A stretch of 64,000 nt of DNA from Bacteroidales bacterium. Lineage in GTDB: Bacteria > Bacteroidota > Bacteroidia > Bacteroidales > F082. The position numbers and the translations under genes are program-made. Positions 49,861 through 59,186 of this stretch are shown one piece after another. The notes under the pieces were generated by a model. The model ran no database searches and had not been told where the DNA came from. It saw only the letters and a list, made by a program, of their open reading frames with translations. The stretch spans positions 20,516 through 84,515 of the forward strand of contig JAEFAE010000003.1 of the NCBI GenBank assembly GCA_016291135.1, read 5' to 3'. Position 1 is the first letter of the stretch. Each line of letters opens with the position of its first letter.

Positions 49861-52449
49861 TTAGCGGTTGATCAGGGTCTTCCGCTTGAGGACCCCTTCC
49901 TTCGTGTTTATTCTAAGGAGATAGCATCCCGTTTTCAGGGGAGCGCTTTCCAAAGCCTCAAGGCTCGGCAACGTAAGGAGGCGCTGCCCGAGGAGGGTAT
50001 ATACCTCCACCGTTTGGATGTTCGCTTCGTTGAAGGGAAGCTCGTCTACGGCCAAGGTCCTCCTGAGGGTGAGCCCGACCACACTGTCGCCCGCTGGGGT
50101 GGGGTAGGCCGTGGTGTAGTATCCTGGCTCTTGGAGCGGCCGCCCGTTGAACCAGTAGGTCTGGCCTTCGGCAATCTCCGCTTCGATGAGGGTGAGGGAG
50201 GCGTTGCTCTCATAGACGCCGATGTCGACCCGTTCGCATTGGACCCGTGGCTGGCCGTCGAGGTCGGTGGCATAGCTGGCAGTGCCCGGTTTGCCTCGGT
50301 TGAGACAGATGCTCCGGCTACCCGTCTTCCATGTGGCTTCGGCGAAGGCGGCACCCGCTCCTTGGGCAGGTTGTTCAAAACGGACAAAGACCCCGGGCTC
50401 CTCTCCGTTGTTCGCTTCGGGCAGGTCGATGTTTTCTTCGCCTTCAGCACCGCCTTGGATGGCGCAGTAGCTGAACTGGCAAGGGCCTTCGTATTGGTTG
50501 GCTTGTTGTTGTGCCATGTTGCCCCAGAGGATGCAGCTTTGATAGCGGATCTGGGGATCTTCGTTAAAGGCGCCGCCACTAGACGAAACGGCTTCGTTCA
50601 TCACGACGGTGCAGTTGTGGAGCTGGATTTTTCCTCGGGCGTACAGCCCGCCGCCGTCTTGGGCGGTGTTGTTGCTGATGAGACATCCCTTCAGTTGGGT
50701 GGTGGCGCTGTTGTACAGGTAGATGCCGCCGCCTCGGGTGGAGGCTTGGTTGTTGCTGATGATGCAGTTCGTCAGGGTGCTGTTGCTGCGGTCGCAGATG
50801 CCGCCGCCCATGGAGGCGCTATTGCCTTGGATCGTGCAATGGAGGAGGCTCACCGTGTTGTTGTTGCCGTTGGAATTGATGTACACCCCGCCGCCAAACG
50901 CATTGGTTTGGTTGTTCCGTATGGTGCAGTGGGAGAGGGTGACAAAGCCGTTCAGGTAGGCACCCGATCCGGATCCCGAGAACCCGTTCTGTAGTACGAA
51001 GCCGTCCCAAAGCGCCATGGTGGAGGCCGTGCCTGCTGCATCCTGGTTCAATACACGGCGAATGCCTTGACCGTCGAGGATGGTGGCATGGTTGACGAAG
51101 TCGCGTTGGCTGAGGTCGAAATCGGCCGGTTCGTCACCGTTGAAACTGCCGTATACCTTGTTGCTGGCCGAGATGTAGAAGGCGTTTTCCATATCGGTGG
51201 TGTCGCCGTAATAGGTGCCTTGCTTCACCCAGATTCGCGTGTTTCCACCGCTCGAAAGGAAGGTGGCATATTCCAGGTGTCGGGTGGCATTGCTCCAGGA
51301 GGAGCCGTTTCCTTCGCCCTCGGCGCTGACGTAGATGATGCCGTTGTCGTCGGCACGGATGTCCATGGGGACCATGTTGAAAACGGCTGCTTGGCCGTTT
51401 GAATAGCCGTTCACGTCGTAGAGGGAGTAGTTGGCGTCGCCGCTGCCACTCCATCCGAAGTTGAAATGGAAGAGGTCGTTGTTGTCGTAGCCGTCGCAAA
51501 CAAAGGCGTGGCCTACCGAGCTCGAAGCACCGGAGTAGTAGAGGGGGTGACCTTGGTCGAGGTCGACCTTGAGCAGGGCGATCCAATCCGCCTCGCTGTA
51601 GTTTCTCTTTTCGCGGTACTTGGCGCCGCAATAGCCGAAGTAGGAATGCGCGGCCTTCTCGACGTCATGGGATTGCGCCCCACTGCCGTCGGTGCCGTAG
51701 TTCATGTTGACGCTGACGCCGCAATGGTACATCAAGGTGGCCACCGCGTCGTTATGGGTCCAGAGTTCTTCGGGCATCTGGTCCCAGTGGTAGGTGGTGG
51801 CCCCGAAGTCGGCACTCTGTACGCCGTATTCGGCATGGGTGTAAGTGTGCGAGCCGAAGCCTTGGGCGGGATGGTTCCAGTATTTCATCACCTGTGCCAT
51901 GGCGGTGGCGACACAGCCGGTATAGACATGGCCGCAAGGGCCGCTGCCCCACCAGCCGCCGTGACCTTCGGGACAGTATTCGTTGTAGTAACAACCTTGG
52001 TCCCAGTGGGTGCTGACCAGGGCGTCGACCGAAGTGTTGCTTCGGGCCGGGAAACGGCCCGAGAGCGCTTCGTCCCATTGCCGCTGCACTTCAGGCTCGG
52101 GTTGCAGGCCTTTCTCCTCGGCGTATTGGATCATGTCGCGGTAATGCTGGATCCACCAGACGAAGTTGTCGGGCGCCCCTTCCAACGAGGGGAAGGTGCC
52201 TTGGTTGGACCACGCCAACACCGGTGGGAGAACCATGTTGCCTGAAACAATAATAAATCCTTGATTATCAACGTTATATATATAGATGTCCTCATCGGAT
52301 ACCAAACGAAGCTCCGAAGTGCGGTCCAGGTTGCGGGATTGGACGAACGACTGGGCGGTTTTGCGGGCCAAGGTTTCGTCGAGACGGGTCTGTGCGGGGA
52401 GGAGGGAGGAGCAGAGCAGTAAAGTGAGCAGGAACAGGCGGTTTTTCAT
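49861..52449 (-). CDS. Secreted C10 cysteine peptidase fused to a right-handed beta-helix, T9SS tail
   Basis: An 862-aa protein. Signal peptide (ending LLPAQ), prodomain to about 140, C10 catalytic domain with Cys179 (VYTGCVATAMAQVMKYW) and His314 (GHAFVCDGYDNNDLFHFNFGWSG). Residues about 375-720 form a parallel beta-helix with polymorphic-protein-like GGG turns (FGGGVYIN, MGGGICDRS, RGGGIYLY, DGGGLYARG). Near 745-795 a module AEIAEGQTYWFNGRPLQEPGYYTTAY resembles repeats common in T9SS cargo. The end (VYTLLGQRLLTL ... GCYLLRINTKEGVLKRKTLINR) is a T9SS tail. ATG 52449 is supported by the -7 box at 52483-52490. Confidence 0.9.
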   Translation of the reverse strand: MKNRLFLLTLLLCSSLLPAQTRLDETLARKTAQSFVQSRNLDRTSELRLVSDEDIYIYNVDNQGFIIVSGNMVLPPVLAWSNQGTFPSLEGAPDNFVWWIQHYRDMIQYAEEKGLQPEPEVQRQWDEALSGRFPARSNTSVDALVSTHWDQGCYYNEYCPEGHGGWWGSGPCGHVYTGCVATAMAQVMKYWNHPAQGFGSHTYTHAEYGVQSADFGATTYHWDQMPEELWTHNDAVATLMYHCGVSVNMNYGTDGSGAQSHDVEKAAHSYFGYCGAKYREKRNYSEADWIALLKVDLDQGHPLYYSGASSSVGHAFVCDGYDNNDLFHFNFGWSGSGDANYSLYDVNGYSNGQAAVFNMVPMDIRADDNGIIYVSAEGEGNGSSWSNATRHLEYATFLSSGGNTRIWVKQGTYYGDTTDMENAFYISASNKVYGSFNGDEPADFDLSQRDFVNHATILDGQGIRRVLNQDAAGTASTMALWDGFVLQNGFSGSGSGAYLNGFVTLSHCTIRNNQTNAFGGGVYINSNGNNNTVSLLHCTIQGNSASMGGGICDRSNSTLTNCIISNNQASTRGGGIYLYNSATTQLKGCLISNNTAQDGGGLYARGKIQLHNCTVVMNEAVSSSGGAFNEDPQIRYQSCILWGNMAQQQANQYEGPCQFSYCAIQGGAEGEENIDLPEANNGEEPGVFVRFEQPAQGAGAAFAEATWKTGSRSICLNRGKPGTASYATDLDGQPRVQCERVDIGVYESNASLTLIEAEIAEGQTYWFNGRPLQEPGYYTTAYPTPAGDSVVGLTLRRTLAVDELPFNEANIQTVEVYTLLGQRLLTLPSLEALESAPLKTGCYLLRINTKEGVLKRKTLINR

Positions 52450-52482
52450 CGGTAAATGCTTTTTGTTCAAAGAAATTTTGCG

Positions 52483-52490
52483 CAAAGTTA
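52483..52490 (-). promoter_or_regulatory. -7 box (TAACTTTG) of the beta-helix C10 gene
   Basis: The reverse strand reads TAACTTTG. It lies inside the longer track ORF and supports the start at 52449. Confidence 0.55.
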
Positions 52491-52511
52491 CAATTATTCA
52501 GAAATAAATTG

Positions 52512-52519
52512 TACTTTTG
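52512..52519 (+). promoter_or_regulatory. -7 box (TACTTTTG) of the thrS operon
   Basis: TACTTTTG lies 26 nt before the thrS ATG at 52546 and rules out the track start at 52456. Confidence 0.58.
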
Positions 52520-52545
52520 CACGCATTTTTATAAACGGATTCGAC

Positions 52546-54486
52546 ATGATCAAAATAACCTTCCCTGACCAGAGTGTCAGACAGTATGAAGCCGGTGTCA
52601 CCCCGCTTGACATCGCCAAGAGTTTGAGCGAGGGTTTGGCTCGTAACGTCCTCGCTGCCAACGTCAACGGCATGAAGTGGGACGCCACCCGACCCATCCA
52701 TGAAGATGCCACCGTCCAGCTTTACACTTGGAACGATCCCGAGGGCAAGGCCGCGATGTGGCATTCCTCGGCCCACTTGATGGCTGCCGCCATCGAGGCG
52801 CTGTATCCGGGGGTCAAGTTCGGCATCGGCCCCGCCGTGGACAACGGTTTCTATTATGACATCGATACGGGTGACCTTACCCTGACCGAGGCCGACCTCG
52901 CCAATATCGAGAAGAAGATGCTCGAGTTGGCTCGCGAGAAGGAAACCTTCGAGCGGGTGGAAGTCAGCAAGGCGGACGCCCTCAAATACTTCACCGAAAA
53001 GGGCGATCCCTACAAGGTGGAGCTGATCAACGACCTCGAAGACGGAACCATTACCTATTATCGGAACGGCAACTTCACCGATCTTTGCCGTGGTCCCCAC
53101 ATCCCCAATACGAGCTTCATCAAGGCGGTGAAGCTGACTTCGCTGGCCGGTGCCTATTGGCGTGGCGACGAAAAGCGCAAGCAACTCACCCGCGTTTACG
53201 GCATCACCTTCCCGAAGCAAAAGGAACTGGAAGAGTACCTGGTGCTGCTGGAAGAAGCCAAGAAGCGCGACCACCGCAAGCTCGGCCGTGAGCTGGAACT
53301 GTTCATGTTCAGCGACATGGTGGGCAAGGGCCTCCCGATCTGGCTGCCCAAAGGCACGGAGCTGCGTCTCCGCTTGCAGGACTACCTGACCAAGATCCAG
53401 AAAGAATATGGTTATGAGCAGGTGATCACCCCCCATATCGGTGGCAAGCAACTCTATGTCACTTCCGGCCACTGGGATCACTACGGTGCCGACAGCTTCC
53501 GCCCGATCACCACGCCCGAAGAAGGCGAGGAGTACCTGCTGAAGCCCATGAACTGCCCGCATCACTGCATGATCTTCAAGAACAAGCCGCGTTCCTATAA
53601 GGACCTCCCGTTCCGCTGCGCCGAATTCGGCACCGTTTATCGCTACGAGCAGAGCGGCGAGCTCCATGGACTTACCCGTGTGCGTTCCTTCACCCAAGAC
53701 GACGCCCATATCTTCTGCCGTCCCGACCAGGTGAAAGAGGAGTTCATCCGCGTGATGGAGATCATCGAGATCATCTTCAAGGCATTGAACTTCACGAACT
53801 TCGAAGCGCAGATTTCGTTGCGCGACCCCAACGACCATGAGAAGTATGTGGGAACCGACGAGAACTGGGCCAAGGCTGAAGCCGCCATTCAGGAGGCCTG
53901 TGAGGAAAAGGGTTTGCCGGCTCATGTGGAGTATGGTGAGGCCGCCTTCTACGGACCCAAGCTGGACTTCATGGTCAAGGATGCCCTCGGCCGTAAGTGG
54001 CAGCTGGGTACCATCCAGGTGGACTACAACCTGCCGGAGCGTTTCGACCTCAGCTACATCGGTGCCGACAACGAGAAGCATCGTCCTGTGATGGTGCACC
54101 GCGCCCCCTTCGGCTCCATGGAGCGTTTTGTGGCCGTGCTGCTTGAGCACTGCGCCGGTGAGTTCCCGCTGTGGCTGGCTCCCGACCAGGTGATCATCCT
54201 CCCGGTGAGCGAAAAATACATGAATTTTGCACAAAATGTGCAATCGTATCTGAAAAAGTGCGATATTCGCACCCTCATTGACGAGCGCAACGAGAAGATC
54301 GGCCGCAAGATCCGCGATGCCGAAATGAAGAAATACCCCTACATGGTCATCGTGGGCGAGAAGGAAGAGGCTGAAAACGGCGTCTCCGTCAGGGCACACG
54401 GCCAAGTGGACCTCGGTTCGATGGGGCTTGAGGCGTTTGCCAAGATGATCAACGAGAAAGTGAAAGAAGAACAAAGCGTCCGTTGA
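52546..54486 (+). CDS. thrS: Threonyl-tRNA synthetase
   Basis: A 646-aa class II synthetase. Order: TGS domain (1-62, [17 protein letters not shown]), editing and SAD domain ([29 protein letters not shown]), the catalytic core with [23 protein letters not shown] and the zinc ligands, [13 protein letters not shown], and the anticodon-binding domain ([35 protein letters not shown]). It leads thrS-infC-rpmI-rplT, a long-conserved order. Confidence 0.98.
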   Translation: MIKITFPDQSVRQYEAGVTPLDIAKSLSEGLARNVLAANVNGMKWDATRPIHEDATVQLYTWNDPEGKAAMWHSSAHLMAAAIEALYPGVKFGIGPAVDNGFYYDIDTGDLTLTEADLANIEKKMLELAREKETFERVEVSKADALKYFTEKGDPYKVELINDLEDGTITYYRNGNFTDLCRGPHIPNTSFIKAVKLTSLAGAYWRGDEKRKQLTRVYGITFPKQKELEEYLVLLEEAKKRDHRKLGRELELFMFSDMVGKGLPIWLPKGTELRLRLQDYLTKIQKEYGYEQVITPHIGGKQLYVTSGHWDHYGADSFRPITTPEEGEEYLLKPMNCPHHCMIFKNKPRSYKDLPFRCAEFGTVYRYEQSGELHGLTRVRSFTQDDAHIFCRPDQVKEEFIRVMEIIEIIFKALNFTNFEAQISLRDPNDHEKYVGTDENWAKAEAAIQEACEEKGLPAHVEYGEAAFYGPKLDFMVKDALGRKWQLGTIQVDYNLPERFDLSYIGADNEKHRPVMVHRAPFGSMERFVAVLLEHCAGEFPLWLAPDQVIILPVSEKYMNFAQNVQSYLKKCDIRTLIDERNEKIGRKIRDAEMKKYPYMVIVGEKEEAENGVSVRAHGQVDLGSMGLEAFAKMINEKVKEEQSVR

Positions 54487-54517
54487 CGTATATTAATATA
54501 GGTGTTTAATCAAATAT

Positions 54518-54522
54518 AGGAG
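54518..54522 (+). promoter_or_regulatory. Shine-Dalgarno-like AGGAG before infC
   Basis: AGGAG ends 9 nt before the AUA codon at 54532. Most genes here lack such a clear motif, so it helps place the unusual infC start. Confidence 0.55.
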
Positions 54523-54531
54523 ATCACAACC

Positions 54532-55098
54532 ATAGCACAGCTTCCAAACAGAGGAAACAACGCGCCGAGAAACAACAAGAAAGGCGACGACCAACATCGG
54601 ATCAATGAAGAGATCAAGGCTCCGATGGTGAGATTGGTCGGTGAAGGCATTGAAACCAACATCTATCCCGTAAAAGAGGCGCTTCGCATTGCCGAAAGCC
54701 TGGGGATGGACCTGGTGGAGATATCACCCGATTCCAATCCCCCGGTCTGCAAGGCCATGGACTACAAGAAGTTCATCTTCGACCAGAAGAAGAAGCAGAA
54801 GGAGATCAAGGCCAATGCCAGCAAGGTGGTGGTCAAGGAAATCCGCCTGGGCCCCCAAACCGACGACCATGACTTCGAGTTCAAGCTCAATCATGCCAAA
54901 CGGTTTCTCCAGGACGGCAACAAGGTGAGGGTGGAGGTGCTCTTCAGGGGACGTTCCATCGTCTACAAGGACCAAGGCGAGATTATGCTGCTGCGGTTTG
55001 CACAGGAGCTCGAGGAGTTCGGCAAGGTGGAGATGATGCCCAAGTTGGAAGGCAAGCGCATGATGATCATGATTGCTCCTAAAACACTCAAGAAATAA
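54532..55098 (+). CDS. infC: Translation initiation factor IF-3 with a likely AUA start codon
   Basis: A 188-aa IF-3, which checks the start codon and prevents subunit joining. The C-terminal domain shows VVVKEIRLGPQTDDHDFEFKLNHAKRFLQDGNKVRVEVLFRGR. The track ORF starts at an internal ATG (54625) that would remove most of the N-terminal domain. Upstream in frame, HRINEEIKAPMVRLVGEG continues the normal IF-3 N-terminus, and the frame runs back to a TAG at 54517-54519 without any ATG, GTG or TTG. The candidates are AUA at 54532 (9 nt after AGGAG) or AUC at 54523. Rare AUU-type starts are known for infC in other bacteria and allow IF-3 to control itself. Confidence 0.85.
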   Translation: MAQLPNRGNNAPRNNKKGDDQHRINEEIKAPMVRLVGEGIETNIYPVKEALRIAESLGMDLVEISPDSNPPVCKAMDYKKFIFDQKKKQKEIKANASKVVVKEIRLGPQTDDHDFEFKLNHAKRFLQDGNKVRVEVLFRGRSIVYKDQGEIMLLRFAQELEEFGKVEMMPKLEGKRMMIMIAPKTLKK

Positions 55099-55136
55099 GA
55101 TCACTCATTTTTAACTGTTAAAAATAAAATTGTAAG

Positions 55137-55331
55137 ATGCCAAAAATGAAGTCCAAGTCCGGAGCCAAAAAACGTTTTGAATTGACGGGCACCGGCAAAA
55201 TCAAAAGGAAGCATGCCTACCATGGCCACATTCTGACCAAGAAGAGCCAGAAGAGAAAACGCAATCTGGATCACACCGCCATCGTCGAGAAAGCGGATGA
55301 GAAGGTCGTCAAACAAATGCTTCAGCTGTAA
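55137..55331 (+). CDS. rpmI: 50S ribosomal protein L35
   Basis: A 64-aa basic protein, [44 protein letters not shown], matching L35 across its length. It lies between infC (38-nt gap) and rplT in the usual order. Confidence 0.97.
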   Translation: MPKMKSKSGAKKRFELTGTGKIKRKHAYHGHILTKKSQKRKRNLDHTAIVEKADEKVVKQMLQL

Positions 55332-55409
55332 TTATTAATTGTTTAACCTTTGTCTCAGCAGAAAAGATCCCGCAATGGGGCGGGGCGCTGAACGAAAAAC
55401 TTACAAGAA

Positions 55410-55754
55410 ATGACAAGATCAGTCAATGCCGTGGCTTCGAGAGCCAGGCGCAAGAAAATCCTCAAGCAGACCAAAGGTCAGTTCAGAACCAGAAAGAACG
55501 TCTGGACTGTGGCGAAAAACTCCTACGAAAAAGGACAAACCTACGCTTACCGTGACAGAAGGAACAAGAAGCGCGATTTCAGATCCCTGTGGATCGTCCG
55601 TATCAACGCTGCTGTCCGCGCTTACGACATGTCGTACAGCGTGTTCATGGACAAGCTGAACAAGGCCGGTATCGAGATCAACCGCAAAGTGTTGGCCGAC
55701 CTCGCGTTGAACAACCCGGAAGCCTTCAAGGCAATCGTCGATCAGGTGAAGTAA
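55410..55754 (+). CDS. rplT: 50S ribosomal protein L20
   Basis: A 114-aa protein that binds 23S rRNA early in assembly. Signatures: [47 protein letters not shown] and [16 protein letters not shown]. In other bacteria L20 represses its own operon; the 78-nt gap before it could hold such a site, but no specific structure can be shown by eye. The operon ends at the terminator 21 nt downstream. Confidence 0.97.
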   Translation: MTRSVNAVASRARRKKILKQTKGQFRTRKNVWTVAKNSYEKGQTYAYRDRRNKKRDFRSLWIVRINAAVRAYDMSYSVFMDKLNKAGIEINRKVLADLALNNPEAFKAIVDQVK

Positions 55755-55775
55755 GCAACCTGTTTGTAAACGATA

Positions 55776-55807
55776 AAAACCGCGGCCCGAAGGCCGCGGT
55801 TTTTTTT
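55776..55807 (+). terminator. Intrinsic terminator of the thrS-infC-rpmI-rplT operon
   Basis: AAAACCGCGGCC-cgaa-GGCCGCGGTTTT with a following T run. Confidence 0.88.
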
Positions 55808-55851
55808 ATGAAAAAAATCCAAAAAACACTTGCGCGTTTCGAAAAAAGATG

Positions 55852-55859
55852 TACCTTTG
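55852..55859 (+). promoter_or_regulatory. Promoter of the tRNA-Leu pair (-7 box TACCTTTG)
   Basis: TACCTTTG is preceded by TTG at 55830-55832 with a 19-nt gap, a good -33/-7 pair, and lies 36 nt before the first tRNA. Confidence 0.6.
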
Positions 55860-55895
55860 CAGCCGCAAACAACGTTCTTATAGAGGTTGATCAAA

Positions 55896-55979
55896 GCCCA
55901 GGTGGTGAAATTGGTAGACACGCTACTTTGAGGGGGTAGTGCCGATTACGGCATGCAAGTTCGACTCTTGTCCTGGGCA
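55896..55979 (+). tRNA. tRNA-Leu (anticodon GAG)
   Basis: Acceptor stem GCCCAGG/CCTGGGC closes an 84-nt class II tRNA with a long variable arm (GTGCCGATTACGGCAT). The anticodon stem CTACT/GGTAG encloses loop TTGAGGG, giving anticodon GAG. The T arm reads GTTCGACTC. The discriminator is A; CCA is not encoded (the genome reads ACCT). Confidence 0.93.
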
Positions 55980-56005
55980 CCTTTGAAATCAAGTTAGACT
56001 CCTTT

Positions 56006-56087
56006 GCCCCGATGGCGGAATTGGTAGACGCGTACGTTTCAGGTGCGTATTTCGAGAGGAGTGCAGGTTCGACTCCTGTTCGGGGCA
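56006..56087 (+). tRNA. tRNA-Leu (anticodon CAG)
   Basis: Acceptor stem GCCCCGA/TCGGGGC closes an 82-nt class II tRNA. The anticodon stem TACGT/GCGTA encloses TTCAGGT, giving anticodon CAG. The T arm reads GGTTCGACTCC. Discriminator A, CCA not encoded. It lies 26 nt after the other leucine tRNA in the same transcript. Confidence 0.93.
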
Positions 56088-56094
56088 CAAAATC

Positions 56095-56122
56095 AGCAAC
56101 CTGGTGACGGGTTGCTTTTTTT
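56095..56122 (+). terminator. Intrinsic terminator of the tRNA-Leu pair
   Basis: AGCAACC / GGTTGCT forms a 7-bp stem with an 8-nt loop, followed by seven T. Confidence 0.75.
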
Positions 56123-56145
56123 ATATTCCATAGCATTCAAACACC

Positions 56146-57051
56146 ATGAGCAGCAAGTCCGAAAGAAAGCCCCATTCCAAAAGCAATCCTTTGAGATTCA
56201 GGGTTGTAGAGCCGTCTCCTTTGATGGAGTTCCTCATGAAGAAAATGGATGGCATCAGCCGTACGCGGGTCAAGCACATGCTGGCCAACGGCGTGGTCTC
56301 CGTCGACGGGGATCGCACCAGCCAGTTCGACTTTGCCTTGCAGCCGGGCATGACCGTCGAAATCGGGAAGCCCACCGCCAAGGAACGCTTCTACAGCAAA
56401 TGGCTCAAGATTGTCTATGAAGACAAATACCTGGTCGTCATCGACAAGAAGGAAGGCTTGCTCACCAACAGCCCCACCAAGGAGCAGGAAACGGCGCAAA
56501 GCATCCTCAACCAATACTTTACCGCTTCCCAACAACGTTGCCGCGCCCATACCATCCACCGGCTCGACCGCGACACTTCCGGATTGATGCTCTTTGCCAA
56601 GGACAAGGAAATCGCCATGTCGTTTGAGGAGAACTGGAAAGAGAAGGTCTACGACCGCCGCTATGTTGCCGTCCTGGAAGGCCGCCTCGAACCCCGTGAA
56701 GGGACCGTGGAGTCGTGGCTCAAGGACAACAAGATGTTCGTCACCTATTCCAGTCCCACCGACAACGGAGGCAAGTATGCCGTCACGCATTATCAGGTGC
56801 TGATCAGCAACAAAAACTATTCGTTGGTGGACTTTCACCTCGAAACGGGTCGCAAGAACCAAATCCGCGTCCATGCCCAGGATCTCGGCCATCCCATCGT
56901 GGGTGACGAGAAATACGGCGCGACCGACAACAGCCTGGGCCGTCTTTGCCTGCATGCCTACCGGCTCTGCTTCATCCATCCCACTACGGGCAAGGAACAT
57001 GAGTTTGAGACGGAATTCCCTAAGGTGTTTGAAAAACCGTTTCATAAATAG
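56146..57051 (+). CDS. RluA-family pseudouridine synthase
   Basis: A 301-aa RNA pseudouridine synthase. An S4-like RNA-binding domain (about 25-75, LMEFLMKKMDGISRTRVKHMLANGVVSVDG) precedes the catalytic domain with HRLDRDTSGLM, where Asp141 is the expected nucleophile, and the motif LETGRKNQIRVHAQDLGHPIVGDEKYG. Target site (rRNA or tRNA) is not clear; RluC/RluD-like subtypes share these motifs. No -7 box is seen in the short gap after the tRNA terminator, so expression may come from read-through. Confidence 0.92.
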   Translation: MSSKSERKPHSKSNPLRFRVVEPSPLMEFLMKKMDGISRTRVKHMLANGVVSVDGDRTSQFDFALQPGMTVEIGKPTAKERFYSKWLKIVYEDKYLVVIDKKEGLLTNSPTKEQETAQSILNQYFTASQQRCRAHTIHRLDRDTSGLMLFAKDKEIAMSFEENWKEKVYDRRYVAVLEGRLEPREGTVESWLKDNKMFVTYSSPTDNGGKYAVTHYQVLISNKNYSLVDFHLETGRKNQIRVHAQDLGHPIVGDEKYGATDNSLGRLCLHAYRLCFIHPTTGKEHEFETEFPKVFEKPFHK

Positions 57052-57086
57052 TTCGGATTTAAGGGTCGGTATGAAAGTGTTTTTTC

Positions 57087-57094
57087 TATCTTTG
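57087..57094 (+). promoter_or_regulatory. -7 box (TATCTTTG) of the T9SS cargo gene
   Basis: TATCTTTG lies 29 nt before the ATG at 57124. Confidence 0.55.
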
Positions 57095-57123
57095 CTGATA
57101 GAAAACGCATTTTGATTATCCCT

Positions 57124-59160
57124 ATGAAAAAAACGATACACATCCTATTGACCATGCTGTTGGCGGTCTGCTTCGGCATTGCCCATGCGCAAACCTCGTG
57201 GTATGGCTACGCCCTCTCCAGTTTTGGCGGTGCGTCTTGGGTGAATCATTTCATCCGTTTCGACGGACAACAACCCGGATCGGTTCAACCGGTGTCGGAA
57301 TCCCTTCCTCAGATCCACGCTGCCACCTATGTGGATGGCTATGTGTGGTTCGTAACATCTACCAGAAGCCTCTGTAGAGCGCCTTTCGACGAGGAGACGC
57401 AAACCATCGGCGCCAATGAGACGTTGGTGGAGACCATGGACCCATATCGCATGTTTATCGACATGGCCTACAATGCTTTGGATGGCAAGATGTATTTCTT
57501 GTGCCAAAACAGCCAGTTCAACAGCTCCCTGAAATATGTCGATTTGGCGTCGCCCACGCTTCTTTACGAGGTGGGGGATATCAGTGAACGATTGTGGACG
57601 CTCGCCATCAATGCCCAAGGACAGGCATACGGCGTTGCCTACGAGGGAGGCGGCCTGTACCAAGTCAATCTGGGCGATGCCAGCACCACCTTGGTTGGAC
57701 CTACCGGAAAAGAGGTGTGGTATACCCAGAGCATGGCGTTCGACCTCAATACCGGAGCCTTGTATTGGGCGCAAGTTTCCACTGCCAATGACCATGGGTT
57801 TTACCAAGTGGACGTGCAAACAGGTGCGGCGACTTCCCTGGGCGAAATCGGTGGGAGCGGTGCCCAGCTGACCGGATTGTTTATGGTTCCGGAAACAGCT
57901 CCTGAACCCGTTGCCGAATTCGTTGACTTCGAAACCGGCGACTTTAGCCAGTTCCCCTTCAACAACACGTTCGACATTCCTTGGCAGATCTTCGACGATG
58001 GCAGTGGTAACCGCTGCATGAGGAGCGGCAACAGGGAACAGCCCTCAACCACATCGGCCATCGAGGCCACTTTCAACTACCCGGAACCGGGCTATATCTA
58101 TTTCGACGGCAAATGCAGGGGTGAGGGGACCGGTACGATTCATGACCACTGCCGTTTCTACATCGACGGGACGTTGCGATTCGAGTACGGTGCCCAAGGA
58201 TCCCTCTGGCATCCCTATCTGTTCGAAGTGGCAGCTGGCTCCCATACGTTCCGATGGGAATATGTAAAAGACGGTAGCGTCAATCCCGAAGGCGACTACT
58301 TTGCGGTCGACAACATCAAGTTTGCCACCGGCAGCCCCTGTGTGGCACCGACAAACCTGGTCGTAAACCCCACGCCCAGTGAGGTCTCCATCCGTTGGAA
58401 CGGCTATGCTTCCAGCTATACGCTGCGTTACAAGAATGTCTCGGAAAGCGATTGGACCACCGTGAATGGGTTGCCCGAAACCGCCTACGTCATCCATGAC
58501 CTTCCTTTGGGTGAATACGACTTGGAGATCCGTTCCGACTGTGACGAAGACCATTGGACCGCGACCACGTTCGCTGTCGAAGGTGAACCTACGGTCATCA
58601 CGGACATCAACCTCTTTGGGTTCACGGCGCCTGTTTGGGGTGCGCATCCCGACGTTGACCTGGAAGTGGCTCCGGACGCGCCCTACACCCTTACGACCGT
58701 GGAATGGCACCGATATGAAGGCGTAGACGACCAGGTCCTTGGTCCGGAGGACTGTTTCAATCTTGAAGCGGTCAACTATTACTTGTATGTTGTAGTGACG
58801 CATGAGGATGGCTTTGTCTTCGCAGAGCGTCCTGCCGTTTATTTTGATGGCGATGGGACCCTTTTTGACAGTGGTCAGGCAACCTATCATGATTATCGGA
58901 TCTATACCATCGATTTTCAAGTGGCGGATCCAACTGGGATTGCCGAACCGTCCGAAGGGATTCTTTCGGTTTGGCCGAATCCTGCCCACACGGTTTTGCA
59001 TATCGATGGGGCCGAAGGAGAAACCGTTACGGTTTATGACGTCATGGGCCGACGGGTGTTCCAACAGACCTATGAGAATGCCTTGGATGTGCGTGGCCTG
59101 GCTCCCGGCATGTATGCCGCAGCAGTGGCGGGTCGTACCTTGAAATTCATAGTAAAGTAA
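57124..59160 (+). CDS. T9SS-exported protein with propeller-like and FN3 domains, function unknown
   Basis: A 678-aa secreted protein. Signal peptide to about residue 22 (ending HAQ). Residues 25-250 have WxVxxxNxxxxLYxVxL-type strands like a beta-propeller (LDGKMYFLCQNSQFNSSLKYVDL, QAYGVAYEGGGLYQVNLGD, GALYWAQVST). Residues about 262-400 (FVDFETGDFSQFPFNNTFDIPWQIFDDG ... EGDYFAVDNIKF) resemble a MAM/choice-of-anchor-like module, followed by an FN3-like domain (APTNLVVNPTPSEVSIRW) and a T9SS sorting domain (VWPNPAHTVLHIDGAEG, VYDVMGRRVF, GLAPGMYAA). No catalytic motif seen. ATG 57124 is chosen over TTG 57112. Confidence 0.82.
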   Translation: MKKTIHILLTMLLAVCFGIAHAQTSWYGYALSSFGGASWVNHFIRFDGQQPGSVQPVSESLPQIHAATYVDGYVWFVTSTRSLCRAPFDEETQTIGANETLVETMDPYRMFIDMAYNALDGKMYFLCQNSQFNSSLKYVDLASPTLLYEVGDISERLWTLAINAQGQAYGVAYEGGGLYQVNLGDASTTLVGPTGKEVWYTQSMAFDLNTGALYWAQVSTANDHGFYQVDVQTGAATSLGEIGGSGAQLTGLFMVPETAPEPVAEFVDFETGDFSQFPFNNTFDIPWQIFDDGSGNRCMRSGNREQPSTTSAIEATFNYPEPGYIYFDGKCRGEGTGTIHDHCRFYIDGTLRFEYGAQGSLWHPYLFEVAAGSHTFRWEYVKDGSVNPEGDYFAVDNIKFATGSPCVAPTNLVVNPTPSEVSIRWNGYASSYTLRYKNVSESDWTTVNGLPETAYVIHDLPLGEYDLEIRSDCDEDHWTATTFAVEGEPTVITDINLFGFTAPVWGAHPDVDLEVAPDAPYTLTTVEWHRYEGVDDQVLGPEDCFNLEAVNYYLYVVVTHEDGFVFAERPAVYFDGDGTLFDSGQATYHDYRIYTIDFQVADPTGIAEPSEGILSVWPNPAHTVLHIDGAEGETVTVYDVMGRRVFQQTYENALDVRGLAPGMYAAAVAGRTLKFIVK

Positions 59161-59186
59161 TTCTTTAAATAACAAAATGTAGATAT

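Noticed and set aside
52498-54474. 658-aa antisense open frame over thrS
   Set aside because: Shadow of the strongly biased thrS frame; thrS is unambiguous and full length.
54625-55098. IF-3 starting at the internal ATG 54625
   Set aside because: It would delete most of the conserved N-terminal domain (RINEEIKAP...) that is present in frame upstream.
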